DNA of 64,000 bases from Alphaproteobacteria bacterium (GCA_030432315.1 JAUIHM010000005.1:1-64000); one strand, 5' to 3'; numbered from the stretch's first letter, positions 42,641 through 51,976 are shown. Numbers and translations: made by a program. Notes: generated from the sequence alone by a model not told the origin.

Positions 42641-43413
42641 CAAAGCGACGCCGTGATGCCGCCGTCAACATAGAGCGTATGCCCGTTGACGAAGCTCGAT
42701 GCCGGTGCTGCCAGGAACACGCAGGCCCCGACCAGTTCATCGACATTGCCCCAGCGCCCGGCCGGGGTACGTTTTTCCAGCCAGGCAGTGAATTCCGGGT
42801 CTGCGACCAGCGCCGCGTTCAGTGGCGTGTCGAAATATCCCGGTGCGATCGCATTGCACTGCAGCCCGTGTTTCGCCCAGTCGGTCGCCATGCCCTTGGT
42901 GAGGTTCGCCACCGCGCCCTTGGTGGCGGTGTAGGGTGCGATGCCCGGTCGTGCCAGCAGGGTCTGCACGCTGGCGATGTTGATGATCTTGCCCGCGCCG
43001 CGGCCGATCATGTGCCGAGCCACCGCCTGACCGACATGAAATACCGAGGCGACGTTGGTCTGCAGCAGCCGTTCGAACGCATCGGCGGGGAAATCCTCCA
43101 GTGGGGTGCGGTGCTGCATCCCGGCATTGTTGACCAGAATGTCGATTGCACCGGTCTCGGTCTCGAACCCGTCCACCGCAGCCCGAACGCGCTCGTGGTC
43201 GGTGGCATCGAACCCGAGCACCGCCACCTCTGCGCCCTCGTCCCGCAGGATCTCCGCCGCGGCGTCGAGCTTGGCCGCGTCGCGTCCGTTGAGCACCACC
43301 GCCGCACCGGCTGCCGCAAGCCCGCGCGCAAGCGCGAGGCCGATCCCCTGGGACGACCCGGTCACCAGCGCCCGCCGCCCCGTCAGATCGAAGAGTTCCG
43401 TTCCCGTAGGCAT
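42640..43413 (-). CDS. Gluconate 5-dehydrogenase (SDR)
   Basis: This 257-residue classical SDR starts at MPTGTELFDLTG. It has the cofactor motif VTGSSQGIG, VNNAGMQHRTPLEDFP, SVQTLLARPGIAPYTATKGA (Ser-Tyr-Lys catalytic set) and C-terminal VNGHTLYVDGG. The sequence matches the Gno/IdnO group, which reduces 5-ketogluconate to D-gluconate. It is coupled to gntK and divergent from idnD. Confidence 0.92.
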   Translation of the reverse strand: MPTGTELFDLTGRRALVTGSSQGIGLALARGLAAAGAAVVLNGRDAAKLDAAAEILRDEGAEVAVLGFDATDHERVRAAVDGFETETGAIDILVNNAGMQHRTPLEDFPADAFERLLQTNVASVFHVGQAVARHMIGRGAGKIINIASVQTLLARPGIAPYTATKGAVANLTKGMATDWAKHGLQCNAIAPGYFDTPLNAALVADPEFTAWLEKRTPAGRWGNVDELVGACVFLAAPASSFVNGHTLYVDGGITASL

Positions 43414-43502
43414 GTTCCACCCCATATTGCGCTCGACATTTTGTTGCAGGTCTTATTTGGTCGTTGCAATAGCCTGTCAAGTCCCGCCCAACCGAGGTTG
43501 CC

Positions 43503-44534
43503 ATGAAGTCGATAGTGATTCACGCCGCAAAAGACCTTCGTATTGACGAGCGTGAAACCGGCGCGCTAGGTCCGGGTGAGGTGATGATCGCCATTGCCCG
43601 CGGCGGCATCTGCGGCTCCGACCTTCATTATTACAATCACGGCGGTTTCGGTGACGTGCGTATCCGCGAGCCGATGACGCTCGGTCACGAGGTGTCGGGT
43701 CACGTCATTGCACTTGGTGACGGTGTTACCGGCCTTGCGGTCGGACAGCTGGTGGCCGTCTCCCCGTCGCGCCCCTGCTACAGCTGCCGTTACTGCCGCG
43801 AGGGCCGGCACAATCACTGCCTCAACATGCGTTTTTACGGCAGCGCCATGCCGTTTCCGCACATTCAGGGCGCGTTTCGCGAAACCCTCGTGGCCGAAGC
43901 GTCCCAGTGCGTTTCCGCCGAGGGACTGACCCCCGGCGAGGCGGCGATGGGCGAACCGCTCGCGGTTTGTCTGCACGGTGTCCGCCAGGCCGGGGAACTG
44001 CTCGGCAAGCGTGTTCTGGTGACGGGATGCGGTCCGATCGGACTGCTCTGCATCCTTGCCGCCCGCCGCGCCGGCGCCGGCGAAATCGTTGCGACCGATC
44101 TCTCGGATTTCACCCTTGGCATGGCCGGAGCCGCCGGGGCGGACCGGACGGTCAACATGGCTGACGCGTCGGACGACCTTGCCGGTTACCACGCCGACAA
44201 GGGACATTTCGACATTCTGCTGGAATGCAGCGGTGCCGCCCCGGCCCTGCGCGCGGCAATTCCGGCTCTGCGGCCGGGTGGAATCATCGTTCAGCTGGGC
44301 CTTGGCGGCGACATGACCCTTCCGGTTCAGGCGATGACAGCCCGCGAGCTTCAACTGCGCGGATCGTTTCGGTTTCACCCCGAGTTCGCCACCGGACTGT
44401 CCCTGATGCAAAAGGGCCTGATCGACGTGAAACCGCTGATCACCCACACCTTTTCCCTGAACGAAGCCGTTGCTGCATTCGAGATGGCCGGCGACCGAAC
44501 TCAGGCGATGAAGGCCCAGATCGCCTTCAACTGA
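43503..44534 (+). CDS. idnD: L-idonate 5-dehydrogenase
   Basis: This 343-residue zinc MDR has GGICGSDLHYYNHGGFGDVRIREPM in pieces, LGHEVSGHV, the structural-zinc loop CYSCRYCREGRHNHC and the NAD motif VTGCGPIGLLC. This matches IdnD, which oxidises L-idonate to 5-ketogluconate. It is divergent from gno-gntK; the 89-base divergent region has a TATTGC/GCAATA pair. No transporter is adjacent. Confidence 0.93.
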   Translation: MKSIVIHAAKDLRIDERETGALGPGEVMIAIARGGICGSDLHYYNHGGFGDVRIREPMTLGHEVSGHVIALGDGVTGLAVGQLVAVSPSRPCYSCRYCREGRHNHCLNMRFYGSAMPFPHIQGAFRETLVAEASQCVSAEGLTPGEAAMGEPLAVCLHGVRQAGELLGKRVLVTGCGPIGLLCILAARRAGAGEIVATDLSDFTLGMAGAAGADRTVNMADASDDLAGYHADKGHFDILLECSGAAPALRAAIPALRPGGIIVQLGLGGDMTLPVQAMTARELQLRGSFRFHPEFATGLSLMQKGLIDVKPLITHTFSLNEAVAAFEMAGDRTQAMKAQIAFN

Positions 44535-44778
44535 GCCCGCCCCAACGCGTCGCTTGCCCCGGCGACCGGCACCTCCCCCGGATGTGCCACCTGTCGGCTG
44601 GCAGACAATCGGGAATCACGCTTCCGTTTTGGAATATGGAAAGCGTTTTACTCTCCTCCAGGTGGAATACAACCATCGAGACTGGAGAAAGCCGACCATC
44701 AGTTACAGAATAGTTGCAGGTTTTTGCGGCTTTCCCTGCCACGGGTCCATGTTTCAGCGCCAAACGCCGGTGATTTCC

Positions 44779-44835
44779 GTTAACTTTGTATTGTGAAGAT
44801 TGTTGCCGTCAGTCGGTCCAACTATATAAGTTAAC
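44779..44835. repeat. Inverted GTTAACTT pair
   Basis: GTTAACTT and AAGTTAAC, 41 bases apart, each containing the palindrome GTTAAC. A possible regulator-binding pair. Confidence 0.3.
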
Positions 44836-45191
44836 AGGTAGCGCAACCGCCCGTTGTACGACATTTGCGTGGTTTTGACTGAACGCCCTTTTTTTTGGCG
44901 GTATCATTCTCACGCGGAGCCGGTCTGAACATTGGTGTGATTGCCGAATCGTGCCGGGATGGAGGGGTCCTGCCGGTACGGGCTGCTTCCGGGGTCGCAT
45001 GGCGCCCGCCAGGTCCGGACAGGGACCGCGGCAGGGTCCATCCGGGCGCAGCACCACGAGGATGGGTCTGGCGAGGGGGTCCGGAAGTGCTGATGGTTGT
45101 TTCCCGTACAGACGCGAAAAGACGCGAAGGCGTACCGACTCGCGGTGCGCTTGAAGGCCGGTATGTTCCGTATTGGGGACCCGGAAGTTTT

Positions 45192-45216
45192 GGACAAAAT
45201 CTGTATGGTTTTGTCC
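45192..45216. repeat. Hairpin GGACAAAA / TTTTGTCC upstream of the glycan operon
   Basis: A perfect 8-bp stem with a 9-base loop, about 165 bases before the glycosyltransferase start. Operator, attenuator or leader hairpin candidate. Confidence 0.4.
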
Positions 45217-45380
45217 CCAAAAGACTGCCCGCGGAATTAACTGCGGATTAGCTGATCGTGGCGTAGGAGACCGCACCTGATCACACCGTCGCGGGCCTGG
45301 CCGTGCGAACGAACAGGGGCGGTATGACGCGGGATCGGTCCGGTAACAAGTAGGGGGTTGGCTCCCTTTGAGGATTTGTA

Positions 45381-46913
45381 ATGAAGACTGCTGAATCGAG
45401 CCTGTCGACCATCCGCCGCGAACTGCGGTCAGCGGCGCTGCGCGCTGACAGCGCGGAAACCTCCCTCAATCTGGCTGAAGCCTACGGCAGCCTGTGCTGG
45501 CAGAACAACGACGGATTTCTGTCCGACGATGCCCTCGAGGCCTCGCTGACCGGGAAGTTCGCCAGCACCCTGCGGGATCACAACACTCCGAAGACCTCGA
45601 AAAAAACCGTGCGTTGGCTGCATGTGCTCAGCCAGTCCTACTCCCATGGCGGCCACAGCCGGATGGCGCTGTCGCTGATGGCCGAACAGGCCAAGGCCGG
45701 CGAGAGCCTGGCCGTGATGCTGACCCGCGCCACCTGCAGCGATTTTGCCGAAGCCTGTGCCAACATGGGCGTGCCGCTGGAGGTCGTCGGCGGCAGTCTG
45801 CTGGACCGGGCCCGGGCGGTGTACCGCCGTGCCGTCCAGGCGGAAGTCCTCGTGCTCCACATTCATCCCGACGACATCGGTGCTGCCCTCGGTGCGCGGC
45901 TGGCCGGCGAAAACGGTACAAGGGTGCTGTTCATCAATCACGCCGATCACGTGTTTTCCTACGGGTCCGGCGCCGCGGGCGCGGTGATGGAAATCAGCGG
46001 CTACGGCTGGCGCCAGACGGTGCTTTACCGCAAGGCTCGGGCCCAGTGCTATCTCGGTATTCCGGTCGACGTCTTTCCCGCCGCCGATCCGGTGCCGGCA
46101 TCGGTCGAAACCGTCACGCGTACGGGCCCGGTGCTCTCGATCGGAAGCCCTGCAAAATACATGCCCGACGGCCGCAACGATTTCCCGGCGTTTGTCAGCA
46201 ACCTGCTCGACCGCTGTGACCGCAGCTTCGAATTCATCGGTCCGGACGGTACGGAGCCGTGGTGGCGCGCGGCGGTGTCACGGCACGGCGACCGGATCCG
46301 CTTCAACGGCTACATGCCCTATGCCGCGGCCAACGAACGGCTGCAGCAGGCCTCTGCCTATGTGGACAGCTTTCCAATCGCCGGCGGCACCGCGTTCCCG
46401 CAGGCGCTGCTGGCCGGGATACCGGTGTTCGGCCTTGCCGACCAGTCGAACGGCTACGGCCCGCTCGACAGTCTGCGCAGCCCGTCGACCGAGGTGCTGC
46501 TCGACGAACTTGTCCATTATCTCGATACCGGAACCGAAGATCCGACCGAGACCGCCATGCGCGAGAAACTGCGGAAGGAATCTTCGTCAGCGGCCTGCAA
46601 TGCGCGGCTGACCGACGCCGCGAACCGCATCCTCACGGACATTCCGCCAGAGATGGTACCGACCAGCCGCAATCAGGATTCCCACCGGCAAACCTGGCTG
46701 AGCGGCAACAGCATCTTCGTGCCGTATCCCGCACAGGCACCGCTCGCCCTGCGTGTGCGTTTCGCGCTGCGCAGTCTGACCAACTCCCGCCTCCAGGCCT
46801 CCATCGGCCGGCGCAAGATGGTCTCGTGGCTGTTCGGCGCCCAAGTCAAGGGCGACCTGGCGCCGTCCTGGAATTCGGGCGCGGCAGTCGGCTGGAAACC
46901 CCAGGTTTCCTGA
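45381..46913 (+). CDS. Glycosyltransferase (GT-B fold, GT4-like)
   Basis: This 510-residue protein has an N-terminal helical region to about residue 70, then a GT-B-like core: HVLSQSYSHGGHSRMALSLM, VLHIHPDDIGAALGARLAG, GPVLSIGSPAKYMPDG, DRIRFNGYMPYAAANERLQQ and FPIAGGTAFPQALLAGIPVFG. It probably transfers a sugar to a cell-surface glycan. GAGGA lies 8 bases upstream. It starts the operon with the dTDP-amino-sugar genes, so it may transfer the 3-amino sugar made by the next two enzymes; that link is inferred. Confidence 0.75.
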   Translation: MKTAESSLSTIRRELRSAALRADSAETSLNLAEAYGSLCWQNNDGFLSDDALEASLTGKFASTLRDHNTPKTSKKTVRWLHVLSQSYSHGGHSRMALSLMAEQAKAGESLAVMLTRATCSDFAEACANMGVPLEVVGGSLLDRARAVYRRAVQAEVLVLHIHPDDIGAALGARLAGENGTRVLFINHADHVFSYGSGAAGAVMEISGYGWRQTVLYRKARAQCYLGIPVDVFPAADPVPASVETVTRTGPVLSIGSPAKYMPDGRNDFPAFVSNLLDRCDRSFEFIGPDGTEPWWRAAVSRHGDRIRFNGYMPYAAANERLQQASAYVDSFPIAGGTAFPQALLAGIPVFGLADQSNGYGPLDSLRSPSTEVLLDELVHYLDTGTEDPTETAMREKLRKESSSAACNARLTDAANRILTDIPPEMVPTSRNQDSHRQTWLSGNSIFVPYPAQAPLALRVRFALRSLTNSRLQASIGRRKMVSWLFGAQVKGDLAPSWNSGAAVGWKPQVS

Positions 46914-46945
46914 AAGCAAACGGTGCAGTGGAGTAGATATCAAAA

Positions 46946-47377
46946 GTGGGCCTTATTTTTGACAGCATCACTGGACACGGCCTCATTGAGCTGCCCGTAA
47001 TCTCCAGTCCGTTTGGCAAGCTGACCTTCTGCGAAAGCAATCGCCACATCCCGTTCGAGATTGCCCGCAGCTACCTCGTCTATGACGTGCCCGACAGTTC
47101 CGAACGCGGCGGCCACGCGCACCGCTACCAGATGAGCGTGATTTTTGCCATGCACGGCCGGTTTCGGGTTACGGTCAACGACGGGCGAAAGGCGACCAGC
47201 TACTGGCTCGATTCGCCGCATCAGGGGCTTTACATGGGCAAGATGCTCTGGCGCGACATCAACAGCTATTCGGGAAGCGCGGTCTGCGGCGGGCTCTCAT
47301 CCGGCCATTACGACGAGGGCGACTACATTCGCGACTGGGACAGTTTCGTCGCCGAGGTGAGGACCAGAAACGCATGA
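46946..47377 (+). CDS. FdtA/QdtA-type dTDP-4-keto-6-deoxyglucose 3,4-ketoisomerase (cupin)
   Basis: This 143-residue cupin has RGGHAHRYQMSVIFAMHGRFRV (GGHAHR, the catalytic His pair), YLVYDVPDSSERGGHAH and GKMLWRDINSYSGSAV. The family shifts the keto group from C4 to C3 to make dTDP-3-keto-6-deoxy sugars. FdtA and QdtA differ in the C4 configuration and I cannot tell which this is. A GTG start is used; the stop overlaps the aminotransferase start by 4 bases. Confidence 0.85.
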   Translation: MGLIFDSITGHGLIELPVISSPFGKLTFCESNRHIPFEIARSYLVYDVPDSSERGGHAHRYQMSVIFAMHGRFRVTVNDGRKATSYWLDSPHQGLYMGKMLWRDINSYSGSAVCGGLSSGHYDEGDYIRDWDSFVAEVRTRNA

Positions 47378-48489
47378 CGCTGCAACCCGTCACGGTCCCG
47401 TTCCTCGACCTGCACGCGGCAACCGCGGAACTTGCCGGACCGATCGAACAGGCGGTGCTGCGCGTGACCCGTTCCGGCTACTACATCGGCGGGCCGGAAA
47501 CCGAGGCCTTTGAGGCGGAATTCGCCGAGTATACCGGCGCGGCCTGCTGCGTCGGCACCGGCAACGGTCTCGATGCGCTGGAACTGGCGCTGCGGGCGAT
47601 GGGGGTCGGACCCGGCGACGAAGTTATCGTGCCGTCAAACACCTATATCGCCACCTGGCTCGCGGTATCCGCCGTCGGCGCCCGTCCTGTGCCGGTAGAG
47701 CCGGATCCGGCCACCCACAACATCGACCCGGCCCGGATCGAAGCCGCCCTGTCGGCGCGCACGAGGGTGATCCTGCCGGTGCATCTCTACGGCCAGCCGG
47801 CCGACCTCGCACCGATCCTCGCGCTGGCGAAGCATCACGGTCTGCGGGTGCTGGAAGACGCGGCCCAGGCCCAGGGCGCCACCTGGCGCGGCCGCCGCAT
47901 CGGCAGCCACGGTGATGCCGTTTGCTGGAGTTTCTATCCGGGCAAGAACCTCGGTGCCCTCGGCGATGCCGGCGCGGTGACCACCAGCGACCCGGAGATC
48001 GCGGCCGAGATCCGCAGGCTGGGCAATTACGGCTCGTCGCGCAAGTACATCTGCGAAACGCGCGGCACCAACAGCCGTCTCGACCCGATCCAGGCCGCCG
48101 TGCTGCGGGTCAAGCTTGCCCATCTCGACGCCTGGAATGACCGCCGCCGCGCCGCCGCGGCAGTCTATCTCGCGGCGCTTCCGGGTCTCGGCCTCGGTCT
48201 GCCGTCGGTCCTTCCCGATGCCGATCCGGTCTGGCACCAGTTCGTCGTACGCAGCAGCCGGCGGGATGAACTGCAGCACCGTTTGGCGGGCGCCGGCATC
48301 GCCACGCTCATTCATTACCCCGTCGCCCCGCACATGCAGGAGGCCTATGCCGACCTCGGACTGGCGGCCGACGACCTGCCAATCGCCCGCGACCTGTCAC
48401 GCGAAGTGCTGAGCCTGCCGATCGGCCCGCACCTTACCCGCGAGATGCAGGACCGGGTGATTGATGCCCTGCTGCAGCAGACCGGCTGA
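47374..48489 (+). CDS. DegT/DnrJ/EryC1 sugar 3-aminotransferase (FdtB/QdtB-like)
   Basis: This 371-residue PLP enzyme has TRSGYYIGGPETEAFEAEFA, GTGNGLDALELALRA, VHLYGQPADL, VLEDAAQAQGATW and SFYPGKNLGALGDAG (PLP-binding Lys). It aminates the 3-keto sugar from the preceding cupin enzyme, giving dTDP-Fuc3N or dTDP-Qui3N. Overlap with the cupin gene indicates co-translation. rmlA and rmlB are not in the window, so the dTDP-4-keto precursor comes from elsewhere. Confidence 0.92.
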   Translation: MTLQPVTVPFLDLHAATAELAGPIEQAVLRVTRSGYYIGGPETEAFEAEFAEYTGAACCVGTGNGLDALELALRAMGVGPGDEVIVPSNTYIATWLAVSAVGARPVPVEPDPATHNIDPARIEAALSARTRVILPVHLYGQPADLAPILALAKHHGLRVLEDAAQAQGATWRGRRIGSHGDAVCWSFYPGKNLGALGDAGAVTTSDPEIAAEIRRLGNYGSSRKYICETRGTNSRLDPIQAAVLRVKLAHLDAWNDRRRAAAAVYLAALPGLGLGLPSVLPDADPVWHQFVVRSSRRDELQHRLAGAGIATLIHYPVAPHMQEAYADLGLAADDLPIARDLSREVLSLPIGPHLTREMQDRVIDALLQQTG

Positions 48490-48584
48490 CACCGGCCTGC
48501 GAGATCCCGGGCGCCCCGACCGGGGTCAAGCGCCCGCTCTGCTTCGCCAATATCCGGCACCGCCACCCCAAGGGAGCCCCGCCG

Positions 48585-49553
48585 ATGAACATCCGACCCG
48601 CAGTCACTCCCGCCGCACCTGCCGCCGACGCGACACAGGCCCCGCGCGAGGAACACCTGATCCTGTTTAACACCCGCGCCTACAATGCCTTCAACCTGAC
48701 CGACGGCAGCCTCCGGTATCACCGCATCGACCACCTGGCCGACAAAGGCCGGCTGATCGGGTCGTTCTGCGGCGTCATCGATGGTGACTGCTTCACTTCC
48801 GGCTGGCGGGCGCCGTTCGGCGGACCGGATTTCATGCGCAGGTCCGAGACCGTCGAAAACGTTGCCGGGCTGATCGACCACGCCCTGGCCGACCTGCGGG
48901 CGCGCGGCATCCGCACCGTGCGGGTCCTGTGCAAGCCCGCATTTCACGGCCGGACGGAAATCTACATCACCCAGGCCCTGCTCCAGCGCGGCTTCGCCGT
49001 CGAAACACCGGAACTGAACTACCATATTGATCTTGCGCCAATTGCCTCGCCCGAAGCCTATCTCGCGGCGCTGGCGTCGCCGGCCCGCCGCGCCGTCAAC
49101 CATGCCCTGAAGGAGCCGTTCAGCTTCAGCGAGGCGATCAGCGACCGCGACATTGCCACCGCCTACAATCTGCTGTCCGCCAACCGGGCCCGCAAGAACC
49201 GCAGCCTGCGGCTGTCACTGGACTACCTCCGCAACATGCAGGCCGCCTTTCCCGGCAACATCCGCTGGTTTCTGCTGCATCACGACGCCACTCCCGTCGC
49301 GGCGGTGCTGCAGTACAACATCACTGACCAGCACGCGGTGATCGTTTACTGGGGCGATGATCACAATCTGAAACGTTCGCCAATGAACCTGCTGGCTTAC
49401 CGGGTGTTTGAACAGGCGATGGCGGACGGACTGGTCACCGTCGATGTCGGCATCTCCTCGGTCGATGGCGTGCCCGACCCCGGCCTGATCCATTTCAAAC
49501 AGAGCATCGGCTGCCGTCCTGAACTCCGCCTCAACCTGGCGGGAAGCCTCTGA
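48585..49553 (+). CDS. GNAT-like N-acyltransferase (BioF2/FemAB-type), amino-sugar locus
   Basis: This 322-residue protein has an N-terminal half with no clear motif, and a C-terminal GNAT-like fold: RAVNHALKEPFSFSEA, LRNMQAAFPGNIRWFLLHHDATPVAAVLQYNI and YWGDDHNLKRSPMNLLAYRVFEQAM. Related proteins acetylate amino acids or amino sugars. Here it could acetylate the 3-amino group of the dTDP sugar, which in other bacteria is done by a left-handed beta-helix enzyme (FdtC/QdtC). The start is MNIRPAVTPAAP (48585). Confidence 0.65.
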   Translation: MNIRPAVTPAAPAADATQAPREEHLILFNTRAYNAFNLTDGSLRYHRIDHLADKGRLIGSFCGVIDGDCFTSGWRAPFGGPDFMRRSETVENVAGLIDHALADLRARGIRTVRVLCKPAFHGRTEIYITQALLQRGFAVETPELNYHIDLAPIASPEAYLAALASPARRAVNHALKEPFSFSEAISDRDIATAYNLLSANRARKNRSLRLSLDYLRNMQAAFPGNIRWFLLHHDATPVAAVLQYNITDQHAVIVYWGDDHNLKRSPMNLLAYRVFEQAMADGLVTVDVGISSVDGVPDPGLIHFKQSIGCRPELRLNLAGSL

Positions 49554-49651
49554 GGCCCGGCTTCGTATCGACAGCCCGAATTTCGAACGGCGGCCATGGC
49601 ATCCCGGCCGTAAACCGCCTATCTCTGCCGGGACACTCAGGGGGAAATGCC

Positions 49652-49978
49652 ATGTCCGATACCAAAGTTCTGCGCCATGTGGTGATGTTCGGCTTCCGGG
49701 AGACCGCGAGTCACGCCGAGATCGATGAAATCATCCGTCGCCTGGTCGCGCTGAAGGACCTGGTGCCGGGTATCGAATCTCTGGAATGGGGTGAAAACAA
49801 CAGTCCTGAAGGCAAGGCCAACGGGCTCAGCCACTGTTTTCTGCTGACATTCGCTTCGGAGGCCGCCCGCGACGCCTACCTGCCGCACCCCGACCACGCC
49901 GCCTTCTCAAGCTTTGCCCGCCCGTGGATCGACCGTGTCACCGTAATCGACTACTGGGCCGAGACCGGCGCGCCGTAG
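49652..49978 (+). CDS. Dabb (stress-responsive alpha/beta barrel) domain protein
   Basis: This 108-residue protein has LRHVVMFGFRETASHAEIDEIIRRLVAL, EWGENNSPEGKANGLSHCFLLTF and YLPHPDHAAFSSFARPWI, all typical of Dabb. These dimeric proteins bind small hydrophobic ligands or catalyse polyketide-type reactions; the role here is unknown. GGGGGAAA lies upstream. It converges on gloB. Confidence 0.85.
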   Translation: MSDTKVLRHVVMFGFRETASHAEIDEIIRRLVALKDLVPGIESLEWGENNSPEGKANGLSHCFLLTFASEAARDAYLPHPDHAAFSSFARPWIDRVTVIDYWAETGAP

Positions 49979-49987
49979 CGCCCGCGC

Positions 49988-50758
49988 TCAGGCCCGGTCC
50001 TTGCGCCGCCGCAGCTCCGCGAACACCTCCGCATCAGTGGCCCTTTCGAGCCCGAGATCCCGGCGGATCGCCGCATCGCCGGCGCGCAGAAACGGATTGG
50101 TCGCCAGTTCTTCGGCGATCACCGTCGGCACCGTCGGTCGGGCCTCCGAGCGAAGCCGGTCGACCTCCGCCGCCTTGGCCCGAAGCGCCGCATTGCCGCC
50201 GTCGACACTCAGGGCAAAGCGCATGTTGGCCGCTGTATATTCGTGCGAGCAGTACACCACCGTTTCCGGCGGCAGCGCGGCCAGTTTCTGCAGGCTTGCC
50301 CACATCATCTCCGCATCGCCCTCGAACAGCCGCCCGCAGCCGGCGACGAACAGCGTGTCACCCGAGAACACGATCCCGTCGTCCGGCAGATGAAAGTTGA
50401 TCATGTCGAGCGTGTGCCCTGGCGTGTGCAGGATCGCGACACGGTGCCCGGCAAAGTCGAATTCATCACCCTCGCGTACCCGCTGATCGACACCGGGAAT
50501 CGCCGAGTCCCTGCCGTAACCTGGCCCGATCACCCTCGCGCCGGTACGTGCCTTGACCTCTTCGAGCCCCGCCACGTGGTCCCCGTGATGGTGGGTGATC
50601 CAGACCTGGCTCAGCGTCCAGCCGGTCTGCCCGAGTGCATCGAACACCGCCGCCGCATCGCCCGCATCGACACAGGCCGTCTCGCCGCTGTCTGCATCAT
50701 GCACGAGCACACCGTAATTGTCCGATCCGTAAAGGAACTGATGGATTTCCAGTGCCAC
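49988..50758 (-). CDS. gloB: Hydroxyacylglutathione hydrolase (glyoxalase II)
   Basis: This 256-residue metallo-beta-lactamase-fold protein starts with GTG at ALEIHQFLYGSDNYG; the ORF track extends it by 128 spurious residues. It has the metal site THHHGDHVAG, GHTLDMINFH and GDTLFVAGCGRLFEG, and the substrate region YCSHEYTAANMRFAL. It hydrolyses S-lactoylglutathione to lactate and glutathione. It sits beside a VOC-family (glyoxalase I fold) protein. Confidence 0.93.
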   Translation of the reverse strand: MALEIHQFLYGSDNYGVLVHDADSGETACVDAGDAAAVFDALGQTGWTLSQVWITHHHGDHVAGLEEVKARTGARVIGPGYGRDSAIPGVDQRVREGDEFDFAGHRVAILHTPGHTLDMINFHLPDDGIVFSGDTLFVAGCGRLFEGDAEMMWASLQKLAALPPETVVYCSHEYTAANMRFALSVDGGNAALRAKAAEVDRLRSEARPTVPTVIAEELATNPFLRAGDAAIRRDLGLERATDAEVFAELRRRKDRA

Positions 50759-50838
50759 TTCCGCCTCCCGATCTGCGTTTCCCCAACCATAGCCCCTTGA
50801 CCGGGCAAACCTGAACCCCAATCCCGACGCGCCCGGCG

Positions 50839-51324
50839 TCAGATCACGTCCCAGTCGGGATCCCTGCCGTCCGGGTAGACCGCGGGCCCCTTCAGCTCCA
50901 GTTTGTTGCCGAACGGATCGAGCACGTAGAACGAATGCCCCATGCCGCGCGCGCCGCCGTGCATCGCCTCGTTGACGATCGCCACCCCGTGCCGCTGCAG
51001 ATGCCGCCGCATCGCGTCGTGGTCGAACGGGCTCAGGGCGATGCAGACGTGGTCGACGTTGCGCCCGCCCGCCACCGGCGGCACAAACCCCGCCGCCTTC
51101 GGGTCCGACATGTCGACCAGCACGATCAGCGCCGCCCCGCACCAGACCTGTTCCATGCCAAGCTGAGGATAGGAATTTCCCGGTACACAGCCCAGCACGT
51201 CACGGTAGAAGTCCATCGCCACCTGCATGTCGCCAACCAGAAACACCACATGGTCAATGCCCACCAGCGTGAACGGAATCCCTGCTGCCGGTTCCGTCCC
51301 GCCGTCTTCGCCGATTTCACTCAT
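50839..51324 (-). CDS. VOC-family (glyoxalase-fold) protein
   Basis: This 161-residue protein has paired beta-alpha-beta-beta-beta modules, VGIDHVVFLVGDMQVAMDFYRDVLG and VDHVCIALSPFDHDAMRRHLQRHGVAI, and HSFYVLDPFGNKLELKG. Metal ligands are plausible at the His and Glu of these strands. It is not a clear glyoxalase I and may be a fosfomycin-resistance- or dioxygenase-like member. It lies upstream of gloB on the same strand. MSEIGEDG (51324) is preferred over the start 7 residues earlier. Confidence 0.85.
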   Translation of the reverse strand: MSEIGEDGGTEPAAGIPFTLVGIDHVVFLVGDMQVAMDFYRDVLGCVPGNSYPQLGMEQVWCGAALIVLVDMSDPKAAGFVPPVAGGRNVDHVCIALSPFDHDAMRRHLQRHGVAIVNEAMHGGARGMGHSFYVLDPFGNKLELKGPAVYPDGRDPDWDVI

Positions 51325-51436
51325 GCCCTGTCCCATCTGCCGCAACGCATGGCAAAGCTTTGCCGCATCGTGCGGCCGGCCTCAATGGCAAGGGGCAAAT
51401 TTCCCGGCCCCGCTGAGGCCAGGTCTGGCGTCGTGC

Positions 51437-51976
51437 CTAGCGGATCAGCTTCGACACGGTGCGGAACTCCGGAGTGCCGGCCTGCTCAAGCCACTCGAAC
51501 AGAACCATTTCGGTGGTCACCACTCCGGCTCCCTGGCTGCAGAGTCGCGTCATCGCCGTCCGGTGGCTCGCCTTCCGCCGCGATGCGGTGGCATCGGCGA
51601 CCACGAACACCTCGTAGCCTTCTTCCAGAAGATCCATCGCCGTCTGCAGAACGCAGACATGCGCCTCGATACCCGCCACCACCGCCTGCCGCCGCTTCAG
51701 ACCCTCGAATTCCTCCCGGATCGACGGATCACGAAGACAGGAAAAATGCACCTTCGGCAAAATCGGCCCCTCGGTTCCGCCCAGCACCTCGGGCACGCTC
51801 GGCCCCAGTCCTTTCGGATACTGTTCGCTGACCAGCACCGGCACCCCAAGCTCCCGCGCGGCGGTCATCAGCGTCACCAGGCGCTCCACTGCAGCCGGCC
51901 CGCCGGTCATCGCCGGCAGCAGACGCTCCTGCACGTCAACCACAAACAGAACCGAATCTTTCGACCGCATCAGCAT
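51437..51976 (-). CDS. Isochorismatase-family cysteine hydrolase
   Basis: This 179-residue protein has the D-K-C catalytic triad: [14 protein letters not shown] (Asp), [11 protein letters not shown] (Lys) and [17 protein letters not shown] (Cys). It is closest in appearance to YcaC-like hydrolases. It hydrolyses an amide or ester of unknown identity. It is divergent from fhs with 146 bases between. Confidence 0.92.
   Translation of the reverse strand: MLMRSKDSVLFVVDVQERLLPAMTGGPAAVERLVTLMTAARELGVPVLVSEQYPKGLGPSVPEVLGGTEGPILPKVHFSCLRDPSIREEFEGLKRRQAVVAGIEAHVCVLQTAMDLLEEGYEVFVVADATASRRKASHRTAMTRLCSQGAGVVTTEMVLFEWLEQAGTPEFRTVSKLIR

Larger units (their letters stand above)
44535..45380. other. 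846-bp gene-free region with several inverted repeats
   Basis: Short ORFs here do not look like proteins and there is no recognisable RNA gene. It is more AT-rich than its surroundings between about 44.6 and 44.9 kb. It holds GTTAACTT (44779-44786) and AAGTTAAC (44828-44835) in inverted orientation, and a GGACAAAA/TTTTGTCC hairpin at 45192-45216. It probably contains the promoter of the glycan operon that starts at 45381. Confidence 0.55.

Noticed and set aside
43435-43471. TATTGC/GCAATA pair between gno and idnD as an operator
   Set aside because: Only 6 bp per arm with a 25-base spacer; too weak to list as a feature without further evidence.
44809-45276. 155-residue minus-strand ORF and overlapping small ORFs in the gap
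   Set aside because: No ribosome-binding site, no recognisable domain, and several mutually overlapping frames of similar length, typical of non-coding high-GC DNA.
50572-50579. CCACGTGG palindrome as a second parS core
   Set aside because: It lies inside gloB and lacks the flanking TGTT/AACA bases of parS.
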